From JAJKIP01 sp037200685 (GTDB lineage Bacteria > Bacteroidota > Bacteroidia > Chitinophagales > Chitinophagaceae): a DNA stretch of 64,000 nucleotides. The position numbers and the translations under genes are program-made. Position 1 is the first letter of the stretch, and every line of letters begins with the position of its first letter. The notes under the pieces are model-generated. The model was not told the origin of the DNA and made no database searches. It was given only the letters and a program-made list of their open reading frames with translations. Below are positions 1 through 8,314 of this stretch, in pieces. The stretch lies in contig JBBCIG010000016.1 of the NCBI GenBank assembly GCA_037200685.1, positions 372,001 to 436,000 on the forward strand, in the 5' to 3' direction.

Positions 1-154
1 AAAGGATGGTATACCCATCGTACATGTCCTGGAGAATCGCTTTAAATTGCGCCAGTTTCTCTACGTTCAGTATCAATTGCTGGATTTCCTGCATTTGAGA
101 AAAACCAGTTCGGCTGAAAAGCGATAGTATCAACACGATCACAAACTTTTTCAT
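1..154 (-). CDS. Conjugal transfer protein, TraI/TerB-like family (5' part only)
   Basis: This is the first 51 codons of a gene that runs off the left edge of the window. The product starts MKKFVIVLILSLFSRTGFSQ, a signal peptide ending near residue 20, followed by an amphipathic segment (MQEIQQLILNVEKLAQF). Proteins of this type occur downstream of traG in Bacteroidetes conjugation operons and are often annotated TraI-like or, on weak grounds, 'TerB family'. The ATG touches the stop codon of the upstream gene, which indicates one transcript and translational coupling. Family assignment is from memory of the N-terminal pattern and is tentative; the genomic context is the stronger evidence. Confidence 0.6.
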   Translation of the reverse strand, partial: MKKFVIVLILSLFSRTGFSQMQEIQQLILNVEKLAQFKAILQDMYDGYTIL

Positions 155-795
155 CAGAACCCCTTTATCTTTTTCGAATAATTAATTTCAACTTGCTCCG
201 TTAACCGTTGTAATGCCAGCACTTCCATTTCATTGCTGAAGGAAGCCGTGAATGCGGCCTTATCATTCATATCGGCATATAATTTTTCAATACGACTGAT
301 CCGTTCATCATCGCTCATCGAAACCTGGCCGTTGGTAACAACCATAAACAACTCGTCGATATTTTTAAGACATTCGGTAAACAGGTTATCAAATACGACC
401 TTACAGTAATCCACTTCATCAGAATTAAATTGGCCGGACTCACAGACATTCTTAATAGCTTGCACACCGTTGCGGACGATCCGCAATTGACTGGCAACGA
501 TAGCAGCCACTTTTGCCCAGTTCTTAATTTTCGGATTAACGATCCATAGCGAATCAAGAAAATTCAAATGCAACTTAAAGTCTCCGCTCTTAATATCATT
601 GATCGTACCCAGACCTTGCCGGGCAATCTTGTAACCTTTCCCGAGGTATTCGATATAAACTTTGTTAGCCGCAATTTGCTGCAATAAGTATTTGATCTGC
701 GTCTGCTTTTGGTTCGTCCACTCTACAGTTGTTTGCGCAGAAAGGAAATGAGCAAAGCCAAAAAAGAAAATACTAACCGAAAGAAATTTATTCAT
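154..795 (-). CDS. Secreted helical conjugation-associated protein, TraI-like
   Basis: A 213-residue protein with a signal peptide (MNKFLSVSIFFFGFAHFLSAQ) and an otherwise helical, coiled-coil-like body expected in the periplasm. Its C-terminus (LQRLTEQVEINYSKKIKGF) closely resembles that of the gene just upstream (IQRATEQGEIDYVKRLYGF), so the two look like diverged paralogues in tandem. Both carry a MSD(D/A)(E/R)R motif about 50 residues before the end. The gene lies between a frameshifted TraI-like gene and another member of the same class. It probably contributes a periplasmic component of the type IV secretion machine, but no catalytic motif is visible. The frame is intact. Confidence 0.65.
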   Translation of the reverse strand: MNKFLSVSIFFFGFAHFLSAQTTVEWTNQKQTQIKYLLQQIAANKVYIEYLGKGYKIARQGLGTINDIKSGDFKLHLNFLDSLWIVNPKIKNWAKVAAIVASQLRIVRNGVQAIKNVCESGQFNSDEVDYCKVVFDNLFTECLKNIDELFMVVTNGQVSMSDDERISRIEKLYADMNDKAAFTASFSNEMEVLALQRLTEQVEINYSKKIKGF

Positions 796-828
796 AAAAA
801 GAAATTTGCTACCCTTTAGGGGTTGGGG

Positions 829-1504
829 TTAAAATCCATAAAGCCTTTTCACATAATCAATCTCACCCTGCTCCGTTGCCCGCTGGATCGAGATCATTTT
901 ATTTTCTTCATTAAACTCTTTCAGGTCCATCAGTTGTTGCTCCACGTTTTCAGAAACGGTATTTATGATAGCAAGCCGCCTTGCATCGCTCATTCGGGTG
1001 ACAAAGGCATTGACGACCATCAGTAGCTGGTCAATATTTTTGGCGCTCTCATCCATCATGCCGGTATAAACATTGACCATATATTCGAGCTCTTCTGCTG
1101 TAAAGTTTTTATCCTGCTTGAATAACGTCCACGCACTTTTGTATTCCTTCACAAGCTGAACTTCCTGGCTGGTAATATCTTTGACCCGCTGGTAATAGGT
1201 CAGCACCAGCTTTACTTTGCGCAGCTCTTCAAAATAATCGGCATATAACTTCCTTTGTCGTTCCACCCAATCACCAATTTCATCTAGGTGTAACTTCGAC
1301 ATGGTGTTCTCCAGGGTTTTTTTGCGCATTCTGCAGCCAGATCGTTTTATCTGTAGACGTTGGACTTGCAGATCAACAGCAAACAATTACCTTCTTTACA
1401 GCCGCTTTGATTATTTCCAGGATAGGAATTTGCGCGTGTAATCTTTGCATCGGTGCGAGCGAGCAACCCAGGGATACAATGATAATCACCACTATCTTTT
1501 TCAT
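829..1504 (-). pseudogene. traI: Conjugal transfer protein TraI homologue, frameshifted
   Basis: Translation from the ATG at 1504 gives a signal peptide (MKKIVVIIIVSLGCSLAPM...) and then IPILEIIKAAVKKVIV before a premature stop. The reading resumes in another frame as AVDLQVQRLQ and, after two more shifts, as KTLENTMSKLHLDEIGDWVE down to the stop at 829. Three one-base changes near 1388 (extra T), 1350 (missing A) and 1320 (extra A) would restore a continuous protein of about 225 residues, the normal size for this family. Downstream sequence is conserved to the last residues (EIDYVKRLYGF). The gene overlaps the preceding lipoprotein gene by ATGA (1501-1504). The homopolymer nature of the indels suggests assembly errors rather than decay. 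Confidence 0.7.
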
Positions 1505-1887
1505 AACTTCTGGTATTTAACAGACCCGTTCAATAAAATTTTGTTCTTTACGTCAAAGGAATAAACTTCCCCGCTTTCATTATCCCTGAGATACCGGCGT
1601 TTCAGATCATAAAATCCTGTAGATTTTGAAACTTTATATTCCGGATCGATCAGTTGACCATCCAACACCCTTTCATATTTCCATTTCCGGGTTATCTGAT
1701 ATTGATCAGCAACTTTGTTCAACAGTGAAATAATGACTGTGTCATATTCCTTTCCGAACTCATGCTGAGCAAAGCGGCTGTACGTGCCGGGAATAAATTT
1801 CTTCACAGAACTTAAATTTGAATCCCGGCAGCTACATACAAGAAACATCGCGATCAGGTGCAGCAATAAAATATTTTTAAGCAGCAT
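1501..1887 (-). CDS. Small lipoprotein of the conjugation operon
   Basis: A 128-residue protein with a lipoprotein signal: a hydrophobic stretch followed by LVCSCRDS, so the mature lipid-modified cysteine is probably residue 18 or 20. The mature part has no recognised domain; it is polar with several Tyr/Lys-rich strands (YDLKRRYLRD, SGEVYSFDVK). Its stop overlaps the TraI-like start by ATGA, so it is translated with the transfer genes. By position it may be an outer-membrane-associated accessory of the transfer apparatus or an entry-exclusion-type lipoprotein; neither can be shown from sequence alone. Confidence 0.6.
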   Translation of the reverse strand: MLLKNILLLHLIAMFLVCSCRDSNLSSVKKFIPGTYSRFAQHEFGKEYDTVIISLLNKVADQYQITRKWKYERVLDGQLIDPEYKVSKSTGFYDLKRRYLRDNESGEVYSFDVKNKILLNGSVKYQKL

Positions 1888-1914
1888 ACAAATAACTTTA
1901 ATCCGTTACAGTCA

Positions 1915-2768
1915 TTACGCAGCCGTTGCAGCTTCCTTCACACCAGTATGCGGTCCAACCAGGAAGCCTTTGCTTTTCTTTTTACAACTGCCGTTACCAT
2001 TATCGCAGGAACAGCTTACCGATTCAGCCCCGAACGCTTCCATTGCAGTAGATAGTTGCGTTACTTCTCTTGGTGCCAGCATATAAAAAGAAACCCCGTA
2101 TAACTTTACTTTCAGGTAGACATAATTCTTAAGAAAAGTTCCTGTAACTCCGGCATCTCTAAAATCAGGCTTTGCAATATTTTTATAAAGCAATTCATAT
2201 TGCCCGGCGATCTTTTCCTGCACTTCCTTACTAGTGAAGAAATCTTCAAACCCTTTTGATGAGAGTGAAGCAGGTGCGTAGATTTCATTTGTCTTCGCAG
2301 ATACCTCTTCATTGTTTAGGTTTAGGATTCCGGACACTTTTTCATACTGAAGTGTTGTAAAATCTCCGTACAGGTGCCGCCGCAATCCTGGTGAAGGCAT
2401 CCAAAGCCTGCATCTTTCTGGTAGAACACCTGGCATGACGAACCATTGCTGGCGGAACATTTACATTTATACGATGCTGCGACGTATGGCATCAAAGGAT
2501 ATCTTTCCTGGACCCCTGTTTTTGGAGAAATTTTCTCCGTCAAAAAGGAATATCCTTCCGGCAATTCTACCTGCAATTCATAGGCGTCCGCCGATGGCGT
2601 AACTTTGGTTCCAACAGGCAATCTTATAGGCGATCCCTCGATGGTAATCTCTTTTTCTGCAACAATTGTCTTACTTGCACTTTCAATCTTTACATTCTCA
2701 TTCTTTCCACATCCGCTGAATAATGCAATTGTCATTGCCAGCGCAGCGATCATAATTGTTTGTTTCAT
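1915..2768 (-). pseudogene. Cysteine-rich lipoprotein of the conjugation operon, one frameshift
   Basis: The N-terminal half starts MKQTIMIAALAMTIALFSGC, a lipoprotein signal with Cys20. It continues to a Cys-rich patch (YKCKCSASNGSSCQVF, then CLHQDCGGTCT) before running into a stop near 2322. The C-terminal half continues in another frame (VSGILNLNNEEVSAKTNEIY...) to 1915 and ends with a second Cys/Lys patch (SVSCSCDNGNGSCKKKSKGF). One missing A in the run near 2340 reconnects them into a protein of about 285 residues. The two similar Cys clusters, each near the end of one half, suggest an internally repeated architecture. No known family was recognised. It lies 23 bp downstream of traG. Confidence 0.6.
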
Positions 2769-2791
2769 GTCATTACATTTAATTGATTAAA

Positions 2792-5259
2792 TTATTTTGA
2801 ACTTCTTAATTCATCGGCAAATGCTGCAATCCCTTTTTGCATGTCGCCGCCAAATTTTTCTGCATACTGCATCAACTTCACTTTCTCTGTTTCTTCGGTG
2901 GTATAAGCAAGGTATTCTTCCAGCGAAACTTCAGTCCGGTAGACTTTGGATAACACACCACCGAGAGAAATAAATACTTCCTTATACTTTTTGGATGGAT
3001 CGTTGGCCTTATTAATTGAAAGCACAAGTGCTTTTTCTTTTTCTGTAAGGCCGAGTAGTTCCTGTATCTGGTCGAACTTATTTTGATACTTAGATTGATC
3101 CAGTAGAATTTTACAATCGGAATTATTGATGATCGCCTGCTTGACTACCGGCGAGGAAATAATATCTTCGACTTCCTGCGTCACAACAACTGCTTCACCG
3201 AAAAACTTCCTTACTGTTTTGAACAAATACTTAATTGTACTCGGCCATTCCTTCCTTAGCAATTGCTTTCCATGCTTCCTCGATCAATATCATTTTACGA
3301 ATGCCTTTCAGCTTCCGCATCTTGGAAATGAACACTTCCATGATAATGATCGTGACGACAGGAAATAAAATGGGATGATCTTTAATATTGTCCAGCTCAA
3401 AAACAATGAACCGTTCCTTTAGCATTTCCAGGTCCTTGGTCGCATTCAACAGGTAATCGAATTCACCACCTTTATAATAGGGACGCAGCACATACAGGAA
3501 ATTGGAAACATCAAAATCCTTTTCCTTTACTTTATCAGTTTTTAATACTGCTACAAAATCTTCCTGCAAAAAATCATAGAACGTATTGAAGCAGGCAAAC
3601 AAATTCATATCGTTCGCTAACTTCTCGTAATACAACTGAAGGGCATTGGACAGGGCGACATACTCTGATCTGTTGAAGGTCTCGTTATCTTTTTTCCATA
3701 ACGCCAGCAACAGTGTTTTGATGCTCTCTTTCTTTTCTGTATCGAGTGTGTCGCCCGTTCCAATGTAAAACGGGTTAAACCGGATCGGGTTCTTTTCATC
3801 GTAGGTGAAATAATAACCATTCACCATTTGACAAAGTCCTTTATAACTATGCCCTACATCAACCAGCACGATATGCGTCCCTTGCTCATAATAAGAACGA
3901 ACCATGATTGGTAAAAAAACTCTTGCCACTGCCGGAAGGTCCAAGAATAAATTTATTGCGGTTGGTGACGACGCCTTTCTTCATTGGTTCATCGGACACG
4001 TCCACATGAACCGGTTTACCGGAAAGGCGGTCGCCCAACCTGATACCAACAGGACTCACTGAACTGCGGTAATTCGTTTCCAGGTTCAAAAAACAACAAG
4101 CCTGTTCCGCGAACGTGTCGAATGTATCGTTCATCGGGAAGTCTGCGGCATTACCCGGTATGCCCGCCCAGAAGATCTGCGGTGCTCCGTCCAGCTCCTG
4201 CTTCGGTACCGCGTCCATCTGGGCAAGGGCAGATGATACCAGGTTACGAACATCTTTCAGTTCGTCTTTTTTGTTCGTCCACACGATTACATTAAAATGC
4301 GCTTTTACGGGAAGGCGTTGTTGCGAAATGGCTTCATTTAAAAATTCATTCGTCGCATCACGGGAGATTGCATTCTCGCGTGAGTAAGCAGACAAACTCT
4401 GTAATCGTAATCTTTTACTTTCCAGTTTCTGAATAGTCTTCTGCTGGTCATCAATAAAAATGTATTGATTGAAAATATGGTTGCAGGGAAGCAATTGACC
4501 AAGTGGTGAAGCAAAACCAACAGAAAACTTCGTTTTATCGGTCGAGTACTTGTCATAGTTGATACGCGAGCCGCAATACGAAGGAAGGTCAGCCGCATCT
4601 GCCAGGGTAAATAATTGACAATGATTATCCCCTATTTTGATCCCATCTTTGAAGTTAATGTCACGCAGAATTGCAGACCTTTCATTCGGCTGCAAATTCA
4701 TATACCGTTCAACGAGCCCGCAATGAGAACCATTACCGCTCAATTCTTCGTTGGTCATTCTCCGCAACTGGATAAAGCCGCTATCCTTTAATATCCTTTC
4801 AAATTGACCGGCGCTATCCAAAAAATCCTGTAACAAATTTGGCTTCAGTGTTTCTTCCGGAACAATCGAACGACGCAATAAATTTGAGAAAATCGAGCTT
4901 CCTAACTTTCTCCCACTAGGTTTTTTTGTCAGCATGATATAACACTGGTGATCGAGGTATGGTCGTTCATTGAAAAAGCGTTCGCTGCTGCGGGAAAGAA
5001 AACTTTTATCTTCCTTTGAGAAATCAGGAATATACTTTTGTTCCGTAAACCAATCCTGTTTATGAAAGATCGTATGCTTTGTAAGAATCTTGATCGCTTT
5101 GATGAGTGATTGATGCAGCGCCTCATACTCCTGGTCACTCATGGTGAACAGTTCCGGCAGTGTAACCTCGTACGCAATCGTCACATCACCTTGCTTCGAA
5201 AGAATACAGTCGTGCTCGACACCGAAAATGGGTAATATGTCTTTTATTTCTTTTTGCAT
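2792..5259 (-). pseudogene. traG: TraG, VirB4-type conjugation ATPase, two frameshifts
   Basis: Three overlapping reading-frame segments together make a normal TraG of about 820 residues, the cytoplasmic ATPase that powers assembly and transfer by the type IV system. The first segment (5259 to about 3900) ends with the Walker A motif GPSGSGKSFFTNH. The middle one carries the nucleotide-fold core and the Walker B-like MILIEEAWK. The last one has the conserved VVVTQEVEDI and the C-terminal helical region. The breaks are a 2-bp deletion at the Walker A/MVRSYYEQG junction near 3902 and an extra A near 3240 (AEY|IKYLFK). Homology continues perfectly across both breaks, so sequence error is likely. 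The start overlaps traF by 16 bp. Confidence 0.9.
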
Positions 5260-5570
5260 AAACTTGTAAAAACTTTGCGCGAATAACTCTTCACTACATC
5301 AGGTACACTTCTTTTTGCCAGCGCTTTCATCATTCCGTATTGTCCGTAAGTATGGCTGAGTTTATATACTCGCACGAAGAGGGCAGTACCAGCAATGATG
5401 ATAATCGCCAGACAGATGAAGGTGTTCACGCCGCATATATATAATATCGCAAAACCGATAAGCAGGCCGAGTAAACCTCCGCCGAGATACCAGATATATT
5501 GGGCCTTCAAACCCTTAAACTCTATCGGCTTATTAATACCCTTGTTAATGGAATAGACACTTACACTCAT
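5244..5570 (-). CDS. traF: TraF-type conjugation membrane protein (DUF4133)
   Basis: A 108-residue protein matching the DUF4133/TraF family of Bacteroidetes conjugative elements. It starts with the conserved SVYSINKGINKPIEFKGLKA segment, followed by two adjacent transmembrane helices (about 28-46 and 50-70) and a basic cytoplasmic tail. In these systems it is a VirB3-like inner-membrane partner of the TraG ATPase, and it always sits immediately upstream of traG, as here. Its ATG overlaps the stop of the preceding small gene by ATGA at 5567-5570. The frame is intact. Confidence 0.88.
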   Translation of the reverse strand: MSVSVYSINKGINKPIEFKGLKAQYIWYLGGGLLGLLIGFAILYICGVNTFICLAIIIIAGTALFVRVYKLSHTYGQYGMMKALAKRSVPDVVKSYSRKVFTSLCKKK

Positions 5571-5773
5571 AATCTCTTGCCTCGTTTAAGTTTTTGTTTT
5601 CGATGCTCGTTAGCGAGATCCATCCTTTCTGTCACTAGCTTTACTTTCCGATCACCCAACTGATCGTATGGGATGGAATCCATTATATCTTTGACATGCC
5701 GGTATTCTTTCAACCGGCAATCATCAAAATATTTCTTGCCGTCTATTTCTACTATCGCAAGCCGCGTCGCCAT
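5567..5773 (-). CDS. Small basic protein between traE and traF
   Basis: A 68-residue protein starting MATRLAIVEIDGKKYFDDCR and ending in a strongly basic tail (HRKQKLKRGKRL). A longer in-frame start exists (MVWKLCVF...), but it lies wholly inside traE. The ATG at 5773 overlaps the traE stop by one base (TAATG), the usual arrangement in this operon, so the short form is preferred. It has no transmembrane helix and no recognised domain. The basic tail could bind nucleic acid or membrane phospholipid. Its position between two core transfer genes argues for a role in transfer. Confidence 0.65.
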   Translation of the reverse strand: MATRLAIVEIDGKKYFDDCRLKEYRHVKDIMDSIPYDQLGDRKVKLVTERMDLANEHRKQKLKRGKRL

Positions 5774-6087
5774 TACACTCCGAAAAATGATCTGATCACC
5801 GTAGCCACAACCACCAAAAACACACAGCTTCCAAACCACGCCGCTGCTACCTTACCAGTGTCCGGATCACCACTGTTCCATTTCTGGTAAACTTTCACAG
5901 CCCCGATCAACCCGACAACAGCACCAATCGCATACATTAAATTGGTACCGGCAGCGAAATAACTCCGCACTTGTTGGTTGGCCTGGTTAATACCAGCATT
6001 ACCATCCTGTGCAAATACCACAGCTCCGCTTAATAACAGAAGCAGCAAATACGCCATTCGGATTTTTTGCTTTCTGTTTAATTTCAT
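5773..6087 (-). CDS. traE: TraE-type conjugation protein (DUF4134)
   Basis: A 104-residue protein with a signal sequence (LLLLLLSGAVVFAQ) and two transmembrane helices. It carries the pattern typical of DUF4134/TraE: GINQANQQVRSYF, GTNLMYAIGAVVGLIGAVKV, YQKWNSGDPDTGKV and a hydrophobic C-terminus. In Bacteroidetes transfer systems this is the VirB2-like pilin-type subunit. It is followed directly by the 68-residue protein, traF and traG. Its ATG lies about 140 bp downstream of the stop of the 131-residue membrane protein, across a hairpin-containing spacer. Confidence 0.88.
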   Translation of the reverse strand: MKLNRKQKIRMAYLLLLLLSGAVVFAQDGNAGINQANQQVRSYFAAGTNLMYAIGAVVGLIGAVKVYQKWNSGDPDTGKVAAAWFGSCVFLVVVATVIRSFFGV

Positions 6088-6185
6088 CTCCTCATAAACA
6101 CTTTCACATTTTATAATTAAAGACTCTTTTCACTCGTAACTCGACTTATACCTTATCACCTACAACTTCATAACCCCAACAGGTT

Positions 6186-6205
6186 CCCCTCCTTACGGGG
6201 AGGGG
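6186..6205. repeat. GC-rich hairpin in the spacer upstream of traE
   Basis: CCCCTCC-TTAC-GGGGAGGGG forms a strong stem in an otherwise AT-rich 137-bp spacer inside the transfer operon, between the 131-residue membrane protein gene and traE. There is no U-tract on either side, so a classical terminator is unlikely. It resembles the short C-rich intergenic palindromes seen elsewhere in the window and could act as a transcript-processing or attenuation element. Confidence 0.45.
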
Positions 6206-6224
6206 CCTGCGGGGTCCGCCTCAC

Positions 6225-6620
6225 CTAACTGATCCACACATGACTCAAATCCTCTTCATCCAGGTGAATAGCGCAGACACGGTTACACTCATCCCGTATC
6301 CATTGACCAACCGATTCACGAAAGTTTTCATCCGGGTTATATTTTTGCACGATCCGGCAAAGACCGAAAACGATTTCATCTTTAATGATTTTTTTATTGG
6401 CTGCGCGCTCAAGGAAAGTGTGAACTTCATCCTGCAAGGGCTGGACCGATGCCTGAGGCGAATCACCTTCATGATCGGTATCTTCCACATGACCGCCCTT
6501 TCCAAAAGTCAAAAGACCTTTAAAACTGCTGCGGTAGATCACCAGCACATACCCGTAATAAATAATGAGGAGAAACATCAGGACAGACCAATAGCTGCCC
6601 CAGCTAAATTTGTTTAACAT
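6225..6620 (-). CDS. Membrane-anchored protein at the head of the transfer operon
   Basis: A 131-residue protein with one N-terminal transmembrane helix (about 11-29, WSVLMFLLIIYYGYVLVIY), a short acidic/histidine linker (GHVEDTDHEGDSP) and a helical cytoplasmic domain. It is the first gene after a promoter-like region at 6711-6755 and precedes traE, so it probably belongs to the transfer operon. I do not recognise the family. Proteins of this size and layout occur at this position in related Chitinophagaceae elements. The frame is intact. Confidence 0.65.
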   Translation of the reverse strand: MLNKFSWGSYWSVLMFLLIIYYGYVLVIYRSSFKGLLTFGKGGHVEDTDHEGDSPQASVQPLQDEVHTFLERAANKKIIKDEIVFGLCRIVQKYNPDENFRESVGQWIRDECNRVCAIHLDEEDLSHVWIS

Positions 6621-6710
6621 AGATCACATTTTCACTCTTCACAAAAACAATAAAATTCTTACAATACGTTTACCCTAAAGATCGCTGCATGGTAGAGTTA
6701 TTTTATATAA

Positions 6711-6755
6711 CAAATATATAAACGCAGTAAGCAGTTCCGCTTCGGATATCCGAAG
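6711..6755 (-). promoter_or_regulatory. Promoter with palindromic operator for the transfer operon
   Basis: Read on the minus strand, a perfect 16-bp palindrome CTTCGGATATCCGAAG (6740-6755) lies upstream of TATATTTG (6711-6718), which fits the Bacteroidetes -7 consensus TAnnTTTG. The palindrome centre is about 33 bp upstream of the -7 box, so near -40, the usual position for a class II activator site. No clear -33 TTG element is present, consistent with activator dependence. The same module occurs at 13724-13768. Confidence 0.55.
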
Positions 6756-6865
6756 AAATAAACTTTAACTTATATCGGAATACTTAACGTTAGAATATTT
6801 AATTATGCTTTAGAGCGGAACCTACATATAGAAGCTGTACTTTAATTGCATGATCTCAGAGGGAT

Positions 6866-8314
6866 CTAATATTTTAAGATCTCGCCCACGTTCTGGGCAC
6901 ATTCAATGGTGATCGGGTATCTTCTGTCGAACTGTGTATTGTTCCAGTTCATCTTGGTAAGTGATAAAATCTCATCCACGATTACATGAACGATTACATG
7001 AGGCGATTCATCGTAGCTTGCTAACTTTATTTCCAGGGGAGAGGGGGATGTATTTACCGGGATAGGTTTCATAATAGGGTACAGAACCTCGTGTATATAA
7101 TACATGACTGGCATTTGAAATTTCAAAATGGGTTACCTGCGTAACGGCGGATAAGAACCGGGCCTGTATAAACGAATCTTCGATGGTTGTAGAGTGACCA
7201 GGTCCACTTGGTTAATATGTAATTCCTTTGCTGCTTTTTGAAATCCATCAATTTCATCGCCGTTATAATTAGAAGTCTTATGCAATACAAGACGCTTCGG
7301 AAAGATTTTTAACAGCCTCATAATATTCTTTCAGAGATATTGACATTAAATTAAAAGCCTGTTCTGCGGAAAGATGAGGAGTTCTGTCATTCTTCTTTAA
7401 TTCCACCTCTTCGCCCCGGAGTATAATTCCTTTACCGAGTTCATTGAAAATCTGGGCAAGGCTGGTTTGAATGGTCTTCCTGTCTCTGCTTGCAAAAAAA
7501 GCTGATGCCTGCAAAGCAGGTGGTTTCGGCAACATCTTTACGGATGAGCGCCCATGGAGTTCCCGATGCCTTATAATAAAGAGCAGTAAAAAAAATTCCA
7601 GGCAATGGTCGCAGCATCTTGCATGTCACCGGTTGGCTTGGCAATACGATCGCGGATAATTTGTATAGGCACGTTATATTGCATTGCCATTGCTTTCAGG
7701 TAGCGTCTGAAATTTTGTTCCTTTCCGGAAACCTGTTCTTGTTGTTCTTCTTCTTCAAAGCTTTTCGCCGCAACTTCATTTTGCGTTTCATTTGTTTCCT
7801 CTTCGGCGGTTACTGGGTATCTCTTCATCACTTTGCAGGAATGTCATGAAGTTTTCACTGATGGCGCACAGAATCACATCAGGTTTTTTTATTCTTGGCG
7901 AGAAATTTAATTTCGTCAAGATAAAGCTGGGCGATATCTCCGATCCTTCCTCCTAGGTCTTCGTGTTTTCGAATGATCGATTCAAACTCCGAATTGTTGA
8001 GTTTGCGGATATAAGTGTCGTCCCAGACTACCTCGCACATGAATCCGAGTTCCTTATTAAAGCCTGGAAAAATTCGGGAAAAGATTAGGATGTGGATTTT
8101 TACTTTGTTTTTCTTTGATATGGGACCGGCAGCTTTCCAGCCAACTGATAACTTTATCAACACTTTCTCCTTTACCAATTATTCCGACATTTATCTTTTC
8201 AGGACGGACCTGGTTAAAATCAAATGGACTATAATTAAAAATTCCCTGCTTCGGACAAATATGCTGACCGGTGCCAAACTGTAAAGACGGCTCATTGATG
8301 TAGCGTAATTTCAT
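6866..8314 (-). pseudogene. Short prokaryotic Argonaute (MID-PIWI), frameshifted
   Basis: Joining the frames gives a protein of about 480 residues with the layout of a short pAgo: no N or PAZ domain, only MID and PIWI. Recognisable PIWI segments are ETTCFAGISFF, FNELGKGIILRGEEVE, FPKRLVLHKTSNYNGDEI, YRPGSYPPLRG, SHVLYTRGSVPYYETY and the C-terminal FDRRYPITIECAQNVGEIL. The first catalytic Asp of active Agos is replaced (GIS instead of GID), so it is probably a guide-dependent sensor without slicing activity. About eight indels, nearly all in homopolymers (8068-8072, 7884-7890, 7814-7816, 7588-7595, 7494-7500, 7306-7310, 7135-7145, 7043-7047), break the frame. The start overlaps the SMEK-APAZ stop by one base (TGATG), so the two are co-translated and probably form a complex. 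Confidence 0.85.

Noticed and set aside
5567..5839. Longer form of the small gene between traE and traF (start MVWKLCVFGG)
   Set aside because: The extension overlaps traE and reads out of frame through its conserved C-terminus; the TAATG-coupled start at 5773 is more plausible.
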